A stretch of 64,000 nucleotides of DNA from Paenibacillus sp. 32352 (GCF_002042965.1 NZ_MZNT01000009.1:1-64000); one strand, 5' to 3'; positions 1 through 7,908 are shown, counted from the stretch's first letter. Made by a program: numbers and translations. Notes: a model not told the origin generated them from the sequence alone.

Positions 1-76
1 TTTGGAACCGCCGTATGCGGACCCGCATGTACGGTGGTGTGAGAGGACGGGGGTTAATCACCCCCTCCTACTCGAT
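1..76 (+). mobile_element. 3' end of a group II intron (domains V and VI), rest lies outside the window
   Basis: The first 76 bases fold as the last two domains of a bacterial group II intron. Bases 7-15 (ACCGCCGTA) pair with 30-38 (TACGGTGGT) around a short GC-capped helix, as in domain V, with a CGC-like rather than AGC-like triad as in bacterial class C introns. Bases 41-73 form a G5/C5 hairpin with an unpaired A near 70, as in domain VI with its branch point, and the sequence ends CTACTCGAT, a common intron 3' end. The intron-encoded reverse transcriptase would be upstream and cannot be seen. Family assignment is from memory of these motifs. Confidence 0.8.
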
Positions 77-84
77 TCCATTCC

Positions 85-1590
85 TCAATGGCTATCTTCG
101 GAAAGGCTGCTTTCCTTCAAAATGACATCGTGAGCGCCGCCTTCTACGAGGCTTGTCGCCGAAACAAGCGTAATTCGAGCTACACGCTGCAGCTCCTTAA
201 TACTGGTGGCTCCGCAGTTGCACATGGTCGATTTAATTTTGCCGATCGTTTTGTCCAGATTTTCCTGCAGGCTGCCTGCATAAGGGACGTACGAATCGAC
301 ACCTTCCTCGAACAAGAGGTTGCTTTTGCCGCCTGTATCATACCGCTGCCAGTTGCGCGCGCGATTGGAGCCTTCTCCCCAGAATTCCTTGACAAAGTTG
401 TTACCGACTCTTAGCTTGCGGGTCGGGCTTTCGTCGAAGCGGGCAAAATATCTTCCCATCATGACAAAGTCGGCCCCCATGGCTAATGCCAGCGTAATAT
501 GGTAATCGTGAACGATACCGCCGTCAGAACAAATAGGAATATAAATGCCGGTTTCCTTGAAGTATTGATCTCTTGCTTCTACGACCTCCATAATGGCAGA
601 GGCTTGTCCGCGGCCGATCCCCTTTTGCTCCCGGGTGATACAGATGGAGCCGCCGCCGATTCCGACCTTGACGAAGTCCGCGCCTGATTCAACCAGGTAC
701 ATAAAGCCTTCCCGGTCGACGACATTCCCTGCGCCGATTTTGACATCGAAATTCGCTTTCACATATTGAATCGTCTCCCGCTGCCACTCGCTGTAGCCGT
801 CGGAGGAATCGATGACCAGAACGTCCACTCCGGCTTCAACCAAGGCAGGGACGCGTTCCGTATAATCCTTGGTGTTAATGCCTGCTCCTACAATATAGCT
901 TTTGTTGTTGTCCAGCAGCTCCAGCGGATTTTCCTTGTGCGCGTCATAATCCTTGCGAAATACGAGATACTCCAGCTTTTGCTGTTCATCGACTATAGGC
1001 AGGCAGTTCAGCTTATGCTCCCAGATCAAATCGTTGGCTTCGGATAGCGAAATGCCGGATTGGCCGTAAATTAACGTCGAGAAGGGTGTCATAAAATCAC
1101 GGATAGGCTTGGTGAGAGGGTCGCGGCTGACACGATAGTCGCGGCTCGTGACGATCCCGAGCAGCTTGCCGCTGGCTGTGCCGTCCTCGGTAATGGCCAC
1201 GGTGGAATGACCGGTTTTTTCCTTCAAATCGAGTACATCCTGGAGTGTATGGTCCGGTGTCAAATTGGAGCGGCTGACAACAAAGCCGGCCTTATAGCTT
1301 TTGACCTTGCGAACCATTTCGGCTTCTTCCTCAATAGATTGCGAACCAAAGATGAAGGAAATGCCTCCGCACCGGGCTAAAGCGATCGCCATCCCGTGGT
1401 CGGATACGGCTTGCATAACGGCGGATGAGAACGGGATATTCAGCGATATCGCCGGCTCCTCGCCTTCCTTGAATTTGACGAGCGGTGTTCTCAGGCGAAC
1501 GTTCGCCGGGGTACAGTCCTTGGTCGTCAGATTCGGAATTAACAGAAATTCGCTGAAGGTGCGGGATGGTTCCAAGTAATACGTGGCCAC
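85..1590 (-). CDS. guaB: IMP dehydrogenase
   Basis: Oxidises IMP to XMP with NAD+, the committed step of guanine nucleotide synthesis, in the cytoplasm. The TIM-barrel enzyme carries two CBS domains inserted at about residues 100-220 (TSRDYR and RDFMTP lie there) and the active-site loop GIGGGSICITRE with the catalytic Cys near residue 317, in the variant form found in Bacteroidetes- and Clostridia-type enzymes rather than the GIGPGS form. Length about 501 aa is normal. An ATG at 1599 gives three more residues but sits one base from the GAGGAGG ribosome site; the GTG at 1590 has proper spacing and yields the usual N-terminus MATYY-EPSRTF. It is monocistronic, with a group II intron end only about 8 bases past the stop. 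No terminator of its own is visible before the window edge. Confidence 0.93.
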   Translation of the reverse strand: MATYYLEPSRTFSEFLLIPNLTTKDCTPANVRLRTPLVKFKEGEEPAISLNIPFSSAVMQAVSDHGMAIALARCGGISFIFGSQSIEEEAEMVRKVKSYKAGFVVSRSNLTPDHTLQDVLDLKEKTGHSTVAITEDGTASGKLLGIVTSRDYRVSRDPLTKPIRDFMTPFSTLIYGQSGISLSEANDLIWEHKLNCLPIVDEQQKLEYLVFRKDYDAHKENPLELLDNNKSYIVGAGINTKDYTERVPALVEAGVDVLVIDSSDGYSEWQRETIQYVKANFDVKIGAGNVVDREGFMYLVESGADFVKVGIGGGSICITREQKGIGRGQASAIMEVVEARDQYFKETGIYIPICSDGGIVHDYHITLALAMGADFVMMGRYFARFDESPTRKLRVGNNFVKEFWGEGSNRARNWQRYDTGGKSNLLFEEGVDSYVPYAGSLQENLDKTIGKIKSTMCNCGATSIKELQRVARITLVSATSLVEGGAHDVILKESSLSEDSH

Positions 1591-1644
1591 TTCATTCATT
1601 CCTCCTCGGATTATTTTGGTGGGGATGATAGGTAAATTTTTTCA

Positions 1645-1674
1645 ATCTTATCACTGAACCTTATTTGGGGTCAA
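1645..1674 (-). promoter_or_regulatory. Sigma-A-like promoter of guaB
   Basis: On the minus strand TTGACC (1674-1669) and TAAGAT (1650-1645) are 18 bases apart, about 55 bases upstream of the guaB start. No purine-operator or riboswitch pattern was recognised. Confidence 0.5.
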
Positions 1675-1684
1675 TGCTTTTGGA

Positions 1685-1714
1685 TAAAAAAGATCGCAGC
1701 CGTGCCCGGCTGCG
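1685..1714 (-). terminator. Rho-independent terminator of the kinase/regulator operon
   Basis: Inverted repeat CGCAGCCG/CGGCTGCG (1695-1702 and 1707-1714) followed on the minus strand by a T-rich run (1691-1685). It ends the two-gene operon just downstream of the response regulator stop. Confidence 0.85.
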
Positions 1715-1724
1715 TTAAGGCTGG

Positions 1725-2417
1725 CTAGCTGTGGCCTCTAACTTTATGGATCAGGTGCTGTACATTTAACTCCCGCAGCATCGCAGTGACTTCCTTGGAC
1801 CTTTTTTTGTTGAACTTCTTCAGGATCACATTCATTTGCGTTTTGATCGTAGACAGCTCCACCTGGCGGTGCTTGGCGATTTCCGCGATTTTCATATCCT
1901 TAAGAAGGAGCTCCAGGATCTCCAGCTCGGTAGGGGTCATTTGCGACAAAATGATAGTGGCTTTCAGCAAGCTTTCCTCGTTGCGGCGGATGCGTGAGAA
2001 TTCATTTTTGATTTTATATGAAAATTCGGGCCGGATCTGCACAATCCCGTCGTACGAATTGCGTATGCTCGAGATGATGACCTCGGGAGAGCTCGTCTTC
2101 AGCACATAGTCGACGGCCCCGGTTTCAAAGGCATTAAATACGGTCTCATCATCTTCATGCACCGTCAGAAAAATAATTTTCATGTGCGGATACAGCGCAA
2201 GAACCTTCTCGGCAGTCAGGATTCCGTCGTTTTTCATATCCATTTCAATATCCATAACGACGATATCCGCTTGATGCTCTAGCAAGCGCTGCAGCACCTG
2301 CTTTCCGCTGGAGGCTTGTGCGACAACGGTCATATCGGTCTCGCGGCTGATCAGCTCGCAAAAATGCTCGCGCAGCACATCGAGATCCTCCGCGACAAGG
2401 ATTCGTATCGGATTCAT
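1725..2417 (-). CDS. Response regulator, NarL/LuxR type
   Basis: A 230-aa DNA-binding response regulator. The receiver domain (about 1-125) has the acidic pair at E10/D11, the phosphoacceptor in IVVMDIEMD (D56), T85-like TVHE and K108-like VLKTS. After a linker, residues 155-215 form a LuxR/GerE helix-turn-helix (MTPTELEILELLLKDMKIAEIA, then STIKTQMNVILKKFN). It starts 6 bases after the kinase stop, so the two are co-transcribed and should be cognate. The target genes cannot be read from the sequence; the adjacent gerM-like and amidase genes are on the same strand upstream but are separated by a terminator. Confidence 0.88.
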   Translation of the reverse strand: MNPIRILVAEDLDVLREHFCELISRETDMTVVAQASSGKQVLQRLLEHQADIVVMDIEMDMKNDGILTAEKVLALYPHMKIIFLTVHEDDETVFNAFETGAVDYVLKTSSPEVIISSIRNSYDGIVQIRPEFSYKIKNEFSRIRRNEESLLKATIILSQMTPTELEILELLLKDMKIAEIAKHRQVELSTIKTQMNVILKKFNKKRSKEVTAMLRELNVQHLIHKVRGHS

Positions 2418-2423
2418 GAATTC

Positions 2424-3938
2424 TCAACTCTCTTTCTGCTCGGATTTCAACACATAGAGCGGAACAATAATTTGAAAGGTGCTTCCCTCGCCAGGCTTGC
2501 TGTCCAGATGGATGCGGCCGTAGTGGCCCAGCACGATATGCTTGCTGAAGGAGAGCCCGACTCCCCAGTTCTTGGTCGTGTTCTTATTGGTATAGAACGG
2601 ATCGAAGATCGTTTCTTGAAGCTCGGCTTCAATCCCCGGTCCGTTATCGATAATCTGGATAATAACCCAATTCTCCTCCACATAGCTGTTCAGCTGCACC
2701 AGACCTCCGTTATCTTCGTCAATCGCTTCTATGGCGTTAATCACCAAATTGTAGAGAGCTTCCGATAGATGCTCGGCATCCGCCAAAACCATGCAGCCGT
2801 CATCGGGCATGACAGCCTCGAATTCGACATGCTCTGGAATGACCTTCAGCCGTTCGAGCGTTTGCTGCATGAGCGATTGAACCGCAACGGGTCTCAGATG
2901 AAGCTGGTTCGTCTTGAACGAGTCATAGAGCTGATCCAATCTGCCGAGAGTATGTGATACGATATCGCTTGCCTTCGTAAGCGGTTGCATGGAGCTGTTT
3001 GCAGGTGAAGCTCCCTGAGCCGCAGCCTGTTCTTGAGCCTGCCGGATCAGCAGCTGAATCATGAGCAGCTGATTTTTGATAGCGTGCGTGAAGACACGGG
3101 CACCCATATTGGCGGTATTGAGCTTGCGCTGCAGCTGCAGATCGCTTTTGCCCATCGTTTTCTCCACTTCAGTATAACGCCAAATCGAAAGGATGCTGAT
3201 GACGGATAGAACACCGGTAAAGCCGATGCTGGCATACCAGCCGAACAAAGTAAGAGGGGGATTAAAGTTGGAAAAGTCCGAATAAAGCACATAATACGTG
3301 CGTACATCGAACACCTGAAGAGGTCCCATAAAGCCGAGATAAAAGTAAAACAGTACCAGAGAGACCACACCGTACAGAATGTGCTTGCTCTGCTTCTTGA
3401 CCCAGGGAATGGTCATTTTCCTGTACTTGCCTATCATGAGCGCCAACGCAACGAGAAGGGAGACGACGAGCCAGCCGCGAGTGACCCAGCCGATCATGTA
3501 AGTAACATTGCGGTCCAGGACGGACAGGGCCCATTTATAAATGATAGGATCGTAAAAAATAATATTCGCGATGGGAAGAAGCGTGTTGAGGGCGAATATT
3601 TTCCATAGCTGCTGAAACGGACGGTAGTAGAAAAGCGTCACGGAAAGCCCGATCAGGCTGAAGACGAATAAAGATCGTCCAATCGTGATCATACGGCTGA
3701 TGCCTTCAATCTTGATAGGCAAATCAAGCAGAAAGTTGCGGATGCTGTCATTGAAGAACAGTACGATATTGACTTTATAGTAAAATCCCCCGTACTTGGC
3801 TATGAACAGGATCAAGCCGGCCATGCTGAGAAACCAGCCGACCAGAACGAAGCCCATCCAATAGGCGGACGGATTGTGCGATTTCGTAATGAACAGAACG
3901 ATAGCAGCAATCATGAGCACAATAAGCAGAATAGTCAT
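2424..3938 (-). CDS. Multi-pass membrane sensor histidine kinase
   Basis: A 504-aa kinase. Residues 1-260 hold about eight hydrophobic spans (first MTILLIVLMIAAIVLF), with no large extracellular domain, so it probably senses a membrane or small diffusible signal. The cytoplasmic half has a phosphoacceptor helix with FTHAIKNQLLMIQL (His near 285) and a GHKL ATPase: N box LVINAIEAIDED, G1 IDNGPGIE, F box FDPFYT, G2 GVGLSFSKHI. Length and architecture resemble uncharacterised Paenibacillus kinases that pair with NarL-type regulators. The ligand is unknown. It lies first in the operon; upstream is a cluster of DnaA-box-like motifs. Confidence 0.88.
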   Translation of the reverse strand: MTILLIVLMIAAIVLFITKSHNPSAYWMGFVLVGWFLSMAGLILFIAKYGGFYYKVNIVLFFNDSIRNFLLDLPIKIEGISRMITIGRSLFVFSLIGLSVTLFYYRPFQQLWKIFALNTLLPIANIIFYDPIIYKWALSVLDRNVTYMIGWVTRGWLVVSLLVALALMIGKYRKMTIPWVKKQSKHILYGVVSLVLFYFYLGFMGPLQVFDVRTYYVLYSDFSNFNPPLTLFGWYASIGFTGVLSVISILSIWRYTEVEKTMGKSDLQLQRKLNTANMGARVFTHAIKNQLLMIQLLIRQAQEQAAAQGASPANSSMQPLTKASDIVSHTLGRLDQLYDSFKTNQLHLRPVAVQSLMQQTLERLKVIPEHVEFEAVMPDDGCMVLADAEHLSEALYNLVINAIEAIDEDNGGLVQLNSYVEENWVIIQIIDNGPGIEAELQETIFDPFYTNKNTTKNWGVGLSFSKHIVLGHYGRIHLDSKPGEGSTFQIIVPLYVLKSEQKES

Positions 3939-4041
3939 ACAATCACCCTCGCGATGAAGTACATTTATTTTAACATAAATAGGCCTGTCATTCGCGCTTT
4001 TTCGACATTCCTCCCCAGGCTGTGCACAGCAAATTTTTACT

Positions 4042-4070
4042 TTTCAAACGGAGCGTTTTTGTACTATAAT
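4042..4070 (+). promoter_or_regulatory. Possible plus-strand promoter running into the DnaA-box cluster
   Basis: TTTCAA (4042-4047), a 17-base spacer and a perfect TATAAT (4065-4070). No credible plus-strand gene follows; a transcript from here would cross the DnaA-box cluster and run antisense to the GerMN gene. The poor -35 keeps confidence low. Confidence 0.35.
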
Positions 4071-4100
4071 GGAACCTCGTCTGTATGGAGGAAAATGCAG

Positions 4101-4216
4101 TTATCAACATCATTATCCACATTATCAACAACCTTCAAAGCCAAGCTGTGCATAAATCGGCATGTACTTATGAACATATCCACAGCGAGGGTTATCCCCA
4201 GCTTTTTTCATCCACA
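4101..4216. promoter_or_regulatory. Cluster of DnaA-box-like 9-mers
   Basis: Within 116 bases there are seven 9-mers matching or nearly matching the DnaA box TTATCCACA: TTATCAACA 4101-4109, TTATCCACA 4113-4121 (perfect), TTATCAACA 4122-4130, TGTGCATAA 4147-4155 (inverted), ATATCCACA 4176-4184, TTATCCCCA 4192-4200 and TCATCCACA 4208-4216. All but one point the same way. A 12-bp palindrome GCTGTGCACAGC lies just upstream at 4019-4030. There is no dnaA, dnaN or rpmH nearby, so this is not the usual oriC; it resembles DnaA-binding clusters that titrate DnaA or control nearby promoters in Bacillus. Function is inference. Confidence 0.7.
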
Positions 4217-4231
4217 GATCCGCTGCAGCCC

Positions 4232-4262
4232 AAAAAAAAAGCAGATTGCCGAGGCAATCTGC
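4232..4262 (-). terminator. Terminator downstream of the GerMN gene
   Basis: Perfect hairpin GCAGATTGCC/GGCAATCTGC (4241-4250, 4253-4262) followed on the minus strand by nine T (4240-4232). It separates the amidase-gerM pair from the kinase operon. Confidence 0.92.
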
Positions 4263-4300
4263 TTTCATTACTGTCCTGGAAATATCAGGGCTCCAGGAGG

Positions 4301-4876
4301 CTACCGTTTGATCGGATGAGGCAAATCCATATGACCCATCAGCGATTCTGCGGCTTGGCCATCCACCAGAATATCAATGGAGTTGACTTCCGGGAATTGG
4401 AACACGGTTTGCCGGATCGCCTGCAGAAGCATAGATTCGCCTCCGGAGCCAAGGCGTCCTTCGTCCGAAAGGCTCACATCCACGGTCAGCGCACCGTCTT
4501 TAAAGACTACGGATTTATAGCCGAGAGCCTTAGCCAGGGGGACTACATTGCCGTTTTCCGGCGCTTTCTTCAAAGCTTCCAACGCCGCCTTGTACTTATC
4601 CTTATCCTCGCTATAGCTGATAGTGACTTCCTTCTCCACCAGCTTCGTCGCTTGATCGTCCCCATAGTATACCTTGATTTTGCTAGTCATAGGCTCTTTC
4701 TTCGCGGGCTGCTGAGTTGGCTGTGGAGTCGGCGCCGGTGTCGCCTGATTATTGATAGGCGGATTATCGGAGCCCTGGGTTGTTCCTCCATTGGCCAGAG
4801 GCTTTTGGCCGCAGCCGGATAAAGCCATTACGACAGCACCTGTAAGGAGCAAACCGTTTACTATGTTTTTGTTCAT
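4301..4876 (-). CDS. GerMN-domain lipoprotein
   Basis: A 191-aa lipoprotein with signal peptide and lipobox ALSGC (Cys22), a Pro/Thr-rich linker (about 30-65) and one GerMN domain (about 70-185; SKIKVYYGDD at its start, VFQFPEVNSIDILVDGQ near the end). GerMN domains occur in GerM, a spore germination/cortex protein of Bacilli, normally in two copies; this shorter form has one. The ATG at 4876 is chosen because AAGGCGGTG lies 6 bases before it; a GTG at 4885 is inside that site. It starts only 20 bases after the amidase stop, so the two probably form an operon and act together on peptidoglycan outside the membrane, perhaps in sporulation. Confidence 0.82.
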   Translation of the reverse strand: MNKNIVNGLLLTGAVVMALSGCGQKPLANGGTTQGSDNPPINNQATPAPTPQPTQQPAKKEPMTSKIKVYYGDDQATKLVEKEVTISYSEDKDKYKAALEALKKAPENGNVVPLAKALGYKSVVFKDGALTVDVSLSDEGRLGSGGESMLLQAIRQTVFQFPEVNSIDILVDGQAAESLMGHMDLPHPIKR

Positions 4877-4896
4877 TTCGTTCACCGCCTTATTCC

Positions 4897-6291
4897 TTAC
4901 TGAATGTTGAGCTGCTCTTTGATGCCGGCCACAATAGCTGCGGCGACCCGATTCTGGAATGCTTCGTCAAACATGAGCGCGGATTCCCCCGGGTTGGACA
5001 GGTAACCCACTTCCAGCAGCACAGCCGGCATGTTTGTTATTTTTACCACGCGGAACGCTTCTTGACGCACCCCGCGGTCCGGCAATCCGGTCGCAGCCGC
5101 TAAATGCTTGTGCATGATGTTGGCGAACTCAACACTATCCGCCTTATAATAATACGTTTCTGTTCCCGTCGATGTTGCTACATAACTATTCCCGTGAATA
5201 GAAACAAATACATCGGCATTCAGGTCGTTGGCGAATTTGCCGCGATCGTCCAGAGGAATGAAGGTATCGTCGCTGCGCGTCATGGATGGCTGTATCTGTG
5301 GCTCCTTCTGAAGCAGGTTGTACACTTTGAGCCCCATCATCAGGTTGAATTCCTTCTCGTTGCGGCCGTTGGCGCCCTTAGCGCCCGGATCATGATCGCC
5401 GTGACCCGGATCAATGACGACTTTATATTTGGACTTGTTAAGAACACCGACGAGTGCGGCCGTGTTAAGGCCGGATTCCCATTTGAGATCGACCGGTTCC
5501 TTCATATCCAATACGATGCGAACGGTATACGGACTATTATTATATAAAGAATAGCGGACATTCGATACATAGACGTTATTCGAGACCGTGTCCCCGCTTT
5601 TGGACGCTTCATTTTTGTAAAGGGAAGGGTTCAAGGAGGCATTCGGAATATCGATAACGATGCGATTCGGATCACGCAGCCAAAATGAGCTAGGCTGAAG
5701 CGCGCCCTTGTCGGCTTTAATTAACAGCTGGTTCGGAGTCATTTCAATCGATTGAATGACAGGCAGCGGGCTGCCGTTGGCATCGACGGCAGGCTTGTCC
5801 GGTGCAGGCTGGCCTCCAGGCGGCAGAACGGTTTCCGTCTCTCGGGACTTGTCTTTCAAATAAACCGCACGGGCGACGTCGTTCCAGTTGACCTCGATCC
5901 CCATGTTCTCGGCAATAAAACGGACAGGAAGCAGGGTGTTTCCGTCAATCAGCAGCGGAGCGGCATCCAGCGGAAGCTTGACCCCGTTCACGGTAGCTGA
6001 CGGCTTGTCGATAACCATTTGTATGTTCAGCGAATCCTTCGTGATCGTAACTTGTTGCTGTGCCTGGTCCCAGGTCACCTTGGAGCCCAGCTCCTCGGCA
6101 ATGATGCGGACAGGCACCATGGTCACGTCTTTAATAATTCGCGGCGCAACCTCGGGCTTCAATTGTTTCCCGTTGAAGTATAACGGGATGCCAGCGGCCG
6201 AACCTTGCGGAGCGGCAGAGGCGAAGGCAGGTATCAGAAGGGCAATAAGCAGCAGCGATAGCAATGTAGTAATGAACCTTAACTTCATCAT
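4897..6291 (-). CDS. N-acetylmuramoyl-L-alanine amidase with copper-amine-oxidase-type N-terminal domain and AMIN domain
   Basis: A secreted cell-wall hydrolase of 464 aa. A signal peptide ends near ASAAPQG (residue 27). Residues 30-150 are a Cu-amine-oxidase N-terminal-like domain built of two repeats (VTMVPVRIIAEELGSKVTWD and LLPVRFIAENMGIEVNWN), common in Paenibacillus exported proteins. About 180-285 is an AMIN domain that localises amidases on the wall, and 290-460 the zinc-dependent Amidase_3 domain: IDPGHGDHDPGA (Zn His), the following acidic NEKEFN, VSIHGN (Zn His) and the catalytic Glu in LLEVGYLSN. It cleaves the bond between MurNAc and L-Ala. Translation can begin at either of two adjacent ATGs (6291 or 6288). 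The gene heads a two-gene unit with the GerMN lipoprotein. Confidence 0.93.
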   Translation of the reverse strand: MMKLRFITTLLSLLLIALLIPAFASAAPQGSAAGIPLYFNGKQLKPEVAPRIIKDVTMVPVRIIAEELGSKVTWDQAQQQVTITKDSLNIQMVIDKPSATVNGVKLPLDAAPLLIDGNTLLPVRFIAENMGIEVNWNDVARAVYLKDKSRETETVLPPGGQPAPDKPAVDANGSPLPVIQSIEMTPNQLLIKADKGALQPSSFWLRDPNRIVIDIPNASLNPSLYKNEASKSGDTVSNNVYVSNVRYSLYNNSPYTVRIVLDMKEPVDLKWESGLNTAALVGVLNKSKYKVVIDPGHGDHDPGAKGANGRNEKEFNLMMGLKVYNLLQKEPQIQPSMTRSDDTFIPLDDRGKFANDLNADVFVSIHGNSYVATSTGTETYYYKADSVEFANIMHKHLAAATGLPDRGVRQEAFRVVKITNMPAVLLEVGYLSNPGESALMFDEAFQNRVAAAIVAGIKEQLNIQ

Positions 6292-6684
6292 TCACCTCTA
6301 AAATAAAAATAATCGTTGTGACCTTAAGCAGCATGTGGAAATTTTGCCCTGCAGCTCTTTAACGGCTGACAGCGCTTAACGTAAAACTTGCAATAATATG
6401 TAGATCCAAAAACCTCCTTTTCGACAGAGTACATGTTATTAGACTCACACTTAGACGAAATGTTGCATTTTTCCAAGGCCTATTTCGCAGATTGGGACTA
6501 TGGACGCAGTGACGTGAAACTGTATGGTTTTGGGAAAACAAGAGAGCATCCCGAAAACCCATGGAAACGTTTCATGCTGGGGTACACGGCCGCGGTGATA
6601 CTTATCGGATTATACCGGATTGAAAAATTAATCATAATATGCCGCTTTGGCAAGCATATGCATGATTTTAGGTACGGCATAAAT
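6292..6684. other. Non-coding stretch, nothing firm recognised
   Basis: Upstream of the amidase. I see no convincing gene. One AGCGCTTAAC (6371-6380) resembles the half-palindrome found near the inositol genes. The only longer reading frame here (from 6433) runs into the tmRNA-like remnant and has no ribosome site or recognisable protein. Confidence 0.5.
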
Positions 6685-6895
6685 ATGCATTTTAAATGGC
6701 AACTGTACATCTAACTACGCGTAGCAGTTTAATAACCTGCTAGCGTGCCCCTGCTCACATCACCGATGCGCCGAGATAGGGGCTCACTCTTATACGCTGT
6801 CTAGTCTCCGCCTGCGGCTAGCTGAAGAAGACAATCAGGCTGACCTAACACGTAGCTGGTTTCGGGGCGACGCTCGAGTGGCTCAAAAACATCCA
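6685..6895 (+). ncRNA. tmRNA (ssrA) remnant, middle part only
   Basis: The stretch matches, from memory, the central part of Paenibacillus-type tmRNA. AAATGGCAACTGTACATCTA precedes a tag-like GTAGCAGTTTAATAA (reads Val-Ala-Val-stop-stop). Then come CTGCTAGCGTGCCCCTGC, TAGGGGCTCAC, TACGCTGTCTAGTCTCCGCC and AAGAAGACAATCAGGCTGAC, which are typical of the pseudoknot region. The Ala-acceptor 5' end and the 3' end ...CTCCACCA are both absent, and an in-frame stop lies five codons before the tag end. I therefore read it as a broken copy, with the working ssrA elsewhere. Confidence 0.55.
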
Positions 6896-6943
6896 AGCCC
6901 TTCATGAATGCATATTGACCACTAACGAGAATAAAATTGCTTC

Positions 6944-7010
6944 TTGTAAATTTGAACCAAAAGGTTTATAATAGCCTCATACTTAATTTTGAACCAAAAG
7001 GTTCAAAATT
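6944..7010 (+). promoter_or_regulatory. Promoter with two copies of a GAACC-N4-GGTTC operator
   Basis: A near-consensus promoter, TTGTAA (6944-6949), 17-base spacer, TATAAT (6967-6972), drives the SDR gene. Two copies of an inverted repeat are present: TTTGAACCAAAAGGTTTA (6951-6968) fills the spacer, and a second, perfect one with 11-base arms (6985-6995 and 7000-7010, core GAACC/GGTTC) lies downstream of the start point. This is the layout of a repressor-controlled promoter; the TetR protein encoded after the SDR gene is the natural candidate. Confidence 0.82.
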
Positions 7011-7031
7011 AAAATGAGAGGAGTTTTACAT

Positions 7032-7790
7032 TTGAATACGACAAGCACAATGAATAAACCCTTAGCCGGCAGAAAAGCATTTGTCACCGGAGGAGCTCGC
7101 AGTATTGGTGCGGCAATCGTGAAAAGGCTCGCAGGAGACGGTGCATCGGTTGCTTTTACTTATGTCAGTTCACAAAGCAAGGCAGAGGAACTGGCACAAG
7201 AAATAAAAAGCGCAGGCGGACAAGCTTTGGCGATTCGCGCGGACAGCGCCGATGTCGGGGCATTGAAAGGCGCCATCGAAGAGACGATCCAAGCATTTGG
7301 CGGTATTGATATTCTTGTAAATAATGCAGGCATTACAAACTTAAAGCCTTACGACCACTTTACCCTTGAAGAATTCGATCAATTGATTGCAATTAATTTG
7401 AAGGCAGTATTCGTTGCCGTTCAAGCGGCCGCTCCGCAAATGAAACAAGGCGGTCGCGTCATCAATATTGGTAGTGTTGCAGCCGATTTTAATCCATTCC
7501 CTGGAAACAGCCTGTATGTCTCGACAAAAGCTGCGGTAGCCGGATTGACACGGGCGCTGGCGCGCGATCTAGCGCCTCAAGGTATTACAGTCAATAACAT
7601 TCAACCTGGAATGATCGATACGGATATGAATCCGGAGAACGGCCCCTATGCTTCGGCCGCACAAATGATTCCGCTGGGGAGATACGGAAGGGCATCCGAA
7701 ATTGCAAGTATGGTGGCTTATATCGCTTCGCCTGAAGCCGGATATATTACCGGGGCAAGCCTGAATATTGACGGAGGCGGTAGCGTGTAA
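7032..7790 (+). CDS. Short-chain dehydrogenase/reductase (SDR family)
   Basis: A classical SDR of about 252 aa. It has a Rossmann NAD(P) motif in AFVTGGARSIGAAIVKRL, the NNAG motif (LVNNAG), and the catalytic Ser and YxxxK in INIGSVAADF and YVSTKAAVAGL. The C-terminal GYITGASLNIDGG is typical. The frame opens at an ATG (7014) that overlaps the ribosome site GAGAGGAG (7016-7023); the TTG at 7032 is 8 bases beyond it and is the likely start. The substrate is unknown. The pairing with a TetR regulator and a double operator suggests induction by a small molecule, as in quinone or aldehyde detoxification, but that is inference. Confidence 0.88.
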   Translation: MNTTSTMNKPLAGRKAFVTGGARSIGAAIVKRLAGDGASVAFTYVSSQSKAEELAQEIKSAGGQALAIRADSADVGALKGAIEETIQAFGGIDILVNNAGITNLKPYDHFTLEEFDQLIAINLKAVFVAVQAAAPQMKQGGRVINIGSVAADFNPFPGNSLYVSTKAAVAGLTRALARDLAPQGITVNNIQPGMIDTDMNPENGPYASAAQMIPLGRYGRASEIASMVAYIASPEAGYITGASLNIDGGGSV

Positions 7791-7848
7791 CAACGACGGT
7801 TTCTCAACGAGGGCCGGATAAAAGAAGAACGGTTTATGCAAGGTTAAT

Positions 7849-7908
7849 GATCCAAACTGTCAGGAGGTCGGATTGCCGACGATCTTTCCGGGCAGTTTGG
7901 ATCTTTTT
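7849..7908 (+). terminator. Terminator of the SDR gene
   Basis: Arms GATCCAAACTG (7849-7859) and CAGTTTGGATC (7893-7903) followed by five T; a small hairpin GTCGG/CCGAC sits inside the loop. Confidence 0.82.

Noticed and set aside
4101..4216. Chromosomal origin oriC
   Set aside because: No dnaA, dnaN, rpmH, recF or gyrase genes nearby and no clear unwinding region; treated as a DnaA-binding cluster instead.
4085..4822. Open plus-strand frame of 245 codons
   Set aside because: It crosses the DnaA-box cluster and a terminator and is antisense to the GerMN gene; no recognisable domain.
6433..6714. Open frame of 93 codons in the 6.3-7.0 kb gap
   Set aside because: No ribosome site, no family resemblance, and its end overlaps the tmRNA-like sequence.
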